DNA of 5,919 nucleotides from Acidobacteriota bacterium (GTDB lineage: Bacteria > Acidobacteriota > Vicinamibacteria > Vicinamibacterales > UBA2999), in assembly GCA_013813075.1 (NCBI GenBank), contig JACCSI010000149.1:1-5919 (forward strand), in the 5' to 3' direction. A program made the position numbers and the translations under genes. Position 1 is the first letter of the stretch. The number at the start of each line of letters is the position of its first letter. Positions 1 through 4,240 of the stretch are shown in pieces. The notes below the pieces were generated by a model. It ran no database searches. It saw only the letters and a program-made list of their open reading frames with translations, and was not told the DNA's origin.

Positions 1-63
1 GACAGATCGCTCTACAACGTGACGGGTGTCTCTGTGGTTTCGGCCATCGTACGCTACGGTTAG
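1..63 (+). CDS. Possible 3' end of an upstream gene (partial)
   Basis: The frame that starts at base 1 is open for 20 codons and ends at TAG 61-63, three bases before the GTG start of the next gene. The peptide ends in VVSAIVRYG and gives no family hint. Third-position G or C is common in these codons (about 14 of 20), which fits the region but is weak evidence over so short a stretch. Another frame is also open here. If real, this gene would be in an operon with the membrane-protein gene at 67-756, and the near-abutting stop and start would favour translational coupling. The call rests on position and frame only. Confidence 0.3.
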   Translation, partial: DRSLYNVTGVSVVSAIVRYG

Positions 64-66
64 CAG

Positions 67-756
67 GTGGAATGGAGTTGGGCAGCCTGGCTCGGCAGCG
101 TCGCGGCCGTGGTGATTTCAGGCCTGGCGGCGTGGCTGGAAGACAGCTGGGCGCCGCGTCCCGGCCTCGAAATGGGATTTGTGAATCACGGCGGCATGTG
201 GGGAGATTTACTGCTGCTCCCGCTTGCCAACGCCGTGATTGTGCCGCACCTCACCGTGGGTCCGTGGATGGCGGGAGCTCTGGTGGTGTCGTCCTTCGCG
301 TCCGTCTGGGTGCACATTTATTGGTATCGCGGCTATAAGGCCGCGCCCTCTCCGGACCATTCGGTCGCACCCGGGGCCGAGGCACCGGATGACGGCGAGA
401 TGGTCCAGGAATACGCCGTCCGGCGCGGACGCGGGGGCGAGCACATGTGGCCAGCGCGGCCCCATGGATCCTGGCGGCGTGATCTGTCGTGGGCGGGGTG
501 GGCGCACGTGGTGTACGTGATTGGCGAACTGGGGTTGCTCATTGGTTTTCTGCTGCACGCGATGCCGATTGACGTCGTGCTCGTCGTGACCGCGGTGTTC
601 ACGGTGCACATCGCGATCGGACTGCTGCAGCCGCGCTATTTCCTGAGCGGCCACCTTGCGACGGCGACCGAGCAGCCGTTGCTCTTGCCGCTGTTGCTGG
701 GACTGTGGGCGGTGTCGTTAGTGAAAATCGTGGGACTCGATCGCCTCGCCGGGTGA
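67..756 (+). CDS. Polytopic membrane protein of unknown function
   Basis: This encodes 229 residues starting at GTG 67. I do not recognise the family. Hydrophobic stretches at about residues 5-24, 47-62, 66-87, 145-165, 168-188 and 203-223 suggest six membrane segments. Between segments 3 and 4 lies a polar loop (about 88-143) rich in Pro, Gly, Arg and acidic residues. Histidines lie in or near the membrane segments (H41, H61, H83, H147, H164, H181), and a HGGMWGD motif at 41-47 just before segment 2 looks like a conserved signature. No signal peptidase site is evident, and segment 1 may act as an uncleaved anchor. The GTG start is chosen because an in-frame TAG lies at 61-63 and the first segment begins at once; there is no strong Shine-Dalgarno sequence, and the next in-frame ATG (residue 36) would remove segment 1. 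The last 39 nt overlap the 3' end of dnaE2 on the other strand. Nothing links this gene functionally to the mutasome genes. Confidence 0.75.
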   Translation: MEWSWAAWLGSVAAVVISGLAAWLEDSWAPRPGLEMGFVNHGGMWGDLLLLPLANAVIVPHLTVGPWMAGALVVSSFASVWVHIYWYRGYKAAPSPDHSVAPGAEAPDDGEMVQEYAVRRGRGGEHMWPARPHGSWRRDLSWAGWAHVVYVIGELGLLIGFLLHAMPIDVVLVVTAVFTVHIAIGLLQPRYFLSGHLATATEQPLLLPLLLGLWAVSLVKIVGLDRLAG

Positions 757-3700
757 CAGCCCGTCGAGGCGCAGCACTTTTTCCGCACGCACCGCCGTGA
801 CGCCGTCTTCCGTCTGCACAATGCCCTCGACAATGAGAAACGGCGCTTCGACCAGCGTCGTCTTTTCCAGATCGTAAAAATCGGGCCGCACGATGATGTT
901 GGCGACGCCGGTTTCGTCTTCGAGCGTCAGAAACACAAATCCTTTTGCCGTCCCGGGCCGCTGACGGGTGATGACCATCCCGGCGGTGCGGACACGACGC
1001 CCGGTGCGCTCGCGGGGCAGCTCATTGGCGGGGACGATGCCGCGCATCGACAGTTCGTGGCGCCGGAACGACATCGGGTGTGGACCGATGGTGAGGCTGG
1101 TGCCGGCGTAGTCGGCAATCAGCCGTTCGCTCGGAGTCATTGGCGCGAGGGGTGACTGGCCGTCCGCACCTGGTAGAGGTGAGCCGTCAGGCCCGCCGGA
1201 CCTCGAGTGCGGAGATCCACGTGCGTCCTCCTCTTCGTCAAACAACTCGCCTGCGGGGCGGACGACTCGCTCGACCTGCCACAACGCGGAGCGGCGATCC
1301 AGGCCGAACGAGTTCAAGGCGCCGATTTCGGCGAGCATCGTGATCTCGTCGCGACGCAGCCCAATGCGGCGCGCGAACTCGTCGATGGTGGCAAACCGCC
1401 GCTTGGCCGGTACGGAAATGGTCCAGTGATGCGAGCAGACGTTGCAGAAGCAGCCGTCCGTCTGATCGATCATGGACGGATCGTCGCAGCCGCATTTCGG
1501 ACACACGGATGAGAGGCTCGGGTCGGAATGCGGAGTGCTGAGGGCGGCATGTGGCATCGCCGCAATTTTTTTTCCGATCTCTTCGCGCAGGCCGGTGACA
1601 TACCGGAGGCCAAGGCGGATGATGCCGTCCGTGCTGACTGTGCAATCCCAATCGGACACCTGCACGTCGACCGGCGAAAAACGGACACCGCGGCGTTGCG
1701 CGTCTTTGACGAGCGTCGCCGGGTGATAAAATCCCATCGGCTGATTGTTGAGAAGCGCCGTGTAAAACGCCGCGGGGAAATGTGTCTTCAGATACGCGCT
1801 GGCATAGGCGAGCAGCGCAAAACTGGCGGCGTGCGACTCGGGAAATCCGTACAACGCGAACGACGTAATCGACAGAATGATGCGATCCGCGGTGTCGCCG
1901 GTGATGCCATGCCTGGCCATGCCATCGCGCAAGTGGACTTCGAGCTGCCGCATCCTCTTCTCGGAGCGCTTGAAGCCCATCGCGCGACGCAGTTCTTCGG
2001 CCTGTCCCCCGCTAAAGCCGGCGATGACCATTGCCATGCGCAGCAACTGCTCCTGAAACAGCGGCACGCCAAGCGTACGTTTCAGCACCGGCTCCAGCAG
2101 CGGATGATCGTAGACCACCGGTTCACGCCCCGCCCGGCGATTGAGATACGGATGAACCATCTGACCGACGATTGGACCCGGGCGGATGATCGCCACCTGA
2201 ACGACGAGATCGTAGAAGCAGGTCGGCTTCAATCGCGGCAGCGTGGCCATTTGCGCGCGCGACTCGACCTGGAACACGCCAATCGTATCCGCCGCCCGCA
2301 ACATCGTGTACACCGCCTCGTCCTGCGGCAGATGCGCAAGGTCTAGACGCGTGCTGGCGGCCGGGTGCGAGGGCAAGGCGTCGCCGACGTGTGCCTGCGA
2401 CAGATCGCGAGCAAAGGCGGGCTCATTCACCAGTCGAATGGAATCCTGTAAGACCGCCATCATGCCCAGTCCCAGCAAATCGACCTTGATGAGGCCCATG
2501 TCGGCGCAGTCGTCCTTGTCCCATTGCACGACCACGCGACCAGGCATGCTCGCGTTTTCGAGTGGGACGACCGACGACAGATCGGTTTGACAGATGACCA
2601 TGCCGCCTGAGTGCTGCCCCAGGTGTCTCGGCAGGTCCTGCATCTGCAGCCACAACTTGGCAAAATGCTGGACGCGGCGATTCCCGCCGTCGAGCCCGGC
2701 AGACGTCATGTTGCGGCCGATGCTGTCCGCCGGATCGACAAACTCGAACTGGTTCATCACCCTGGCGAGCCGATCAATCACGGGACAATCCAGCCCGAAC
2801 GCCTTGCCCACTTCGCGGGCGGCACTACGTCCGCGATAGGTAATGACGTTGGCGGTCATCGCCGCGCCATGCTGGCCGTATTTGTCGTAGACGTGCTGAA
2901 TGACCCGTTCGCGGCGATCGCCGCTGGGCAGGTCGATGTCGATGTCCGGCCACTCGCCGCGCTCTTCGGACAGGAACCGTTCGAACAGCAGATCCATGCC
3001 GACGGGGTCGACGGCGGTGATGCCAAGGCTGTAACACACGGCGCTATTGGCGGCCGAGCCACGGCCCTGCACCAGAATGTCCTGCTGCCGACAGAAATTG
3101 ACAATGTCCCAGACGATGAGGAAGTAACCGGCGAGATCCAGCTTCTCGATGAGGTCGAGTTCGCGCGTGATCTGCGCCCGCGCCTTGTCATGATACGGCC
3201 GGTAGCGATCGCGCGCGCCCACTTCGGCGATCTTTCTGAGAAAGGACACCTCGGTTTCGCCGGACGGTACGGGATAGCGCGGAAAGCGGTAGCCCAGATC
3301 GTTCATCGTGAACTGCAGGCGATCGGCGAGCACCAGCGATTCGCGCACGGCGTCTGGATGGTCGGCAAAGAGCCGCACCATTTGCGCGGGTGGTTTCAGA
3401 TAGCGCTCGGCGTTGGCCGCCAGCCGCCGCCCTGCGGCGTCGAGCGTCGTGTGTTCGCGAATGGTCGTCAGCACATCGAACAGCGGGCGATCGTCCGGCG
3501 TCGCAAAGCGCACCCCGCCGGTCGCCACCAGCGGCACGCGAAACGCCTCGGCCAGACACACCAGCGTGTCGTTGTCGTCTTCCTGATCGCGACGCAGATG
3601 CCGCTGCAGTTCGACGTAGACATTGCCGCGGCCAAACAGGCCGACCAGCTGATCGAGCAATCCCCCGACGCCGTAGCGTTCGGCCAACAATAGCGGTCGT

Positions 3701-4158
3701 CCGGCCAGCACCACCAGCCCCGAGGTGAAGCCGTCGAAATCAGCAAGCGTGAGCGCACCTTCGCCCTTGGGCGCGCGCAGCTTCATGCGCGTGACCAGGC
3801 GACAGAGATTGCGCCAGCCTTCCTGCGACTCGACCAGCACGGGCAGGCTCCATCGGGCAGTCGGGCGAACCGCTGGTCGGATGAGGGGGCGACCGGGTGA
3901 TGCGGTCATTGACCGATCTGGAGACCGGGCGGTCTGGAGATCGGGCGACCGGTCGATCGTCAGTTCGGCGCCGACAATGGCGCGGATGCCGGCTGTCTTG
4001 GCCGCTTGATAGAAGCGCGGCAGGCCGTAGACGCCGTCGCGATCGAGCAGCGCGACGGCGGGATACGCAAGCGCCGCGGCACGTGCGACGAGCGTCTCGG
4101 GAAGAGAGGCGCCTCGCAAAAAGGAAAACGCCGACGACGTGTGCAGCTCGATATACAT
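718..4158 (-). CDS. dnaE2: Error-prone DNA polymerase DnaE2 (family C, mutasome)
   Basis: This family C polymerase alpha subunit of 1146 residues performs translesion synthesis and damage-induced mutagenesis together with ImuB. The start at ATG 4158 gives the family's usual N-terminus (MYIELHTSSAFSFLRGAS); the frame stays open to 4458, but a longer start would run over 200 nt into imuB. The PHP domain covers about 1-230 and has H6-T-S in place of a full HxH metal motif, so exonuclease activity is unlikely. The palm carries D405 and D407 in PDIDID and D560 in KVDLLGL, the three catalytic aspartates. FQVESRAQM (629-637) and RPGP (659-662) are typical of the fingers region. A helix-hairpin-helix region spans about 845-960 and an OB fold about 1050-1135. 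The protein ends in ESHDFH, close to the family's usual terminus. It is longer than the roughly 1030-1100 residues usual for DnaE2. The excess lies in inserts at about 69-102 (octamer repeat), 583-603, 866-918 (heptamer repeat plus zinc ribbon) and a Gly/Pro/acidic linker at 970-1007. No Shine-Dalgarno is visible. It lies downstream of imuB and is probably co-transcribed from a promoter outside the window. Confidence 0.95.
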   Translation of the reverse strand: MYIELHTSSAFSFLRGASLPETLVARAAALAYPAVALLDRDGVYGLPRFYQAAKTAGIRAIVGAELTIDRSPDLQTARSPDRSMTASPGRPLIRPAVRPTARWSLPVLVESQEGWRNLCRLVTRMKLRAPKGEGALTLADFDGFTSGLVVLAGRPLLLAERYGVGGLLDQLVGLFGRGNVYVELQRHLRRDQEDDNDTLVCLAEAFRVPLVATGGVRFATPDDRPLFDVLTTIREHTTLDAAGRRLAANAERYLKPPAQMVRLFADHPDAVRESLVLADRLQFTMNDLGYRFPRYPVPSGETEVSFLRKIAEVGARDRYRPYHDKARAQITRELDLIEKLDLAGYFLIVWDIVNFCRQQDILVQGRGSAANSAVCYSLGITAVDPVGMDLLFERFLSEERGEWPDIDIDLPSGDRRERVIQHVYDKYGQHGAAMTANVITYRGRSAAREVGKAFGLDCPVIDRLARVMNQFEFVDPADSIGRNMTSAGLDGGNRRVQHFAKLWLQMQDLPRHLGQHSGGMVICQTDLSSVVPLENASMPGRVVVQWDKDDCADMGLIKVDLLGLGMMAVLQDSIRLVNEPAFARDLSQAHVGDALPSHPAASTRLDLAHLPQDEAVYTMLRAADTIGVFQVESRAQMATLPRLKPTCFYDLVVQVAIIRPGPIVGQMVHPYLNRRAGREPVVYDHPLLEPVLKRTLGVPLFQEQLLRMAMVIAGFSGGQAEELRRAMGFKRSEKRMRQLEVHLRDGMARHGITGDTADRIILSITSFALYGFPESHAASFALLAYASAYLKTHFPAAFYTALLNNQPMGFYHPATLVKDAQRRGVRFSPVDVQVSDWDCTVSTDGIIRLGLRYVTGLREEIGKKIAAMPHAALSTPHSDPSLSSVCPKCGCDDPSMIDQTDGCFCNVCSHHWTISVPAKRRFATIDEFARRIGLRRDEITMLAEIGALNSFGLDRRSALWQVERVVRPAGELFDEEEDARGSPHSRSGGPDGSPLPGADGQSPLAPMTPSERLIADYAGTSLTIGPHPMSFRRHELSMRGIVPANELPRERTGRRVRTAGMVITRQRPGTAKGFVFLTLEDETGVANIIVRPDFYDLEKTTLVEAPFLIVEGIVQTEDGVTAVRAEKVLRLDGLSPGEAIESHDFH
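1435..1503 (-). other. Zinc-ribbon-like insert in DnaE2
   Basis: Residues 886-908 of DnaE2 hold the pattern CPKC-x15-CNVC, with further cysteines at 891 and 903, followed by SHHW. Two CxxC knuckles about 15 residues apart, with a Trp a few residues after the second, are typical of a zinc ribbon. It interrupts the helix-hairpin-helix region between the segment ending GLREEIGKKIA (855-866) and the segment starting RRFATIDEFARR (920-931); in the DnaE2 proteins I know, these are nearly continuous. Zinc binding is inferred from the cysteine spacing alone. A role in DNA or partner contact is plausible from its position but unproven. Confidence 0.7.
1526..1560 (+). repeat. Heptanucleotide repeat array inside dnaE2
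   Basis: Read on the plus strand, period-7 units run gaatgcg, gagtgct, gagggcg, gcatgtg and gcatcgc, degenerate copies of a GAGTGCG consensus. On the coding strand they give AMPHAALSTPHS, the same type of peptide as the imuB arrays. The array directly precedes the zinc-ribbon insert in the protein. Four units are clear and the fifth is weak. Confidence 0.65.
1566..1573 (-). other. A8 homopolymer tract in dnaE2
   Basis: The coding strand has eight consecutive A residues across codons GGA AAA AAA ATT (residues 862-865), exceptional in so GC-rich a gene. A tract of this kind can promote polymerase slippage or ribosomal frameshifting. A shift to one alternative frame would end at the stop near 1238 and to the other near 1470; both would remove the C-terminal OB fold. 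No flanking stem-loop was established, so chance remains possible. Confidence 0.4.
3851..3962 (+). repeat. Octanucleotide repeat array inside dnaE2 PHP domain
   Basis: Fourteen consecutive units of 8 nt, most close to GATCGGGC or GACCGGGY, fill this 112-nt stretch. The best-preserved part is a 16-nt direct duplication, gatctggagaccgggc (3915-3930) and ggtctggagatcgggc (3931-3946), differing at two bases. On the coding strand it gives an octapeptide periodicity (DRSPDLQT, ARSPDRSM, then more degenerate). It coincides with DnaE2 residues 69-102, an insert between the conserved GAEL strand and the conserved LPVLVES strand. A compact family member would have only a few residues there. Confidence 0.8.
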
Positions 4159-4163
4159 CTGGC

Positions 4164-4236
4164 GATCGACTGGATCTTGGTGTGTCGGGGTGGGGGGATC
4201 CGGCGATCTCACCAGGCTGTGGTCTAGTGGCCTGCA
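4164..4236 (+). repeat. Degenerate octanucleotide repeat in the imuB-dnaE2 spacer
   Basis: The spacer between the imuB stop and the dnaE2 start (4159-4240) holds units related to the array in dnaE2: gatcgact (4164), gatcttgg (4173), gatccggc (4197), gatctcac (4205) and ggtctagt (4221), nearly all in 8-nt register with weaker units between. The array leaves no purine-rich Shine-Dalgarno sequence before the dnaE2 ATG. The match is by unit sequence and spacing and is weaker than inside the gene. Confidence 0.5.
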
Positions 4237-4240
4237 GCCG

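Noticed and set aside
1238..1254. AGELFDE in DnaE2 (about residues 969-975) as a second clamp-binding motif
   Set aside because: It lacks the Gln of the QxxLF pattern and lies at the start of a variable acidic linker; ImuB already supplies the clamp motif in this system.
2350..2412. DnaE2 insert at residues 583-603 as another repeat array
   Set aside because: The segment is an insert relative to compact family members, but I could not find a convincing 7- or 8-nt register in it.
2611..3693. 360-codon plus-strand ORF opposite dnaE2
   Set aside because: It lies wholly inside the conserved polymerase core on the other strand; long antisense frames are expected in GC-rich genes, and its product shows no recognisable motifs.
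3851..3962. Possible CRISPR array
   Set aside because: Units are 8 nt in direct tandem with no spacers, unlike CRISPR repeats of 23-40 nt separated by unique spacers.
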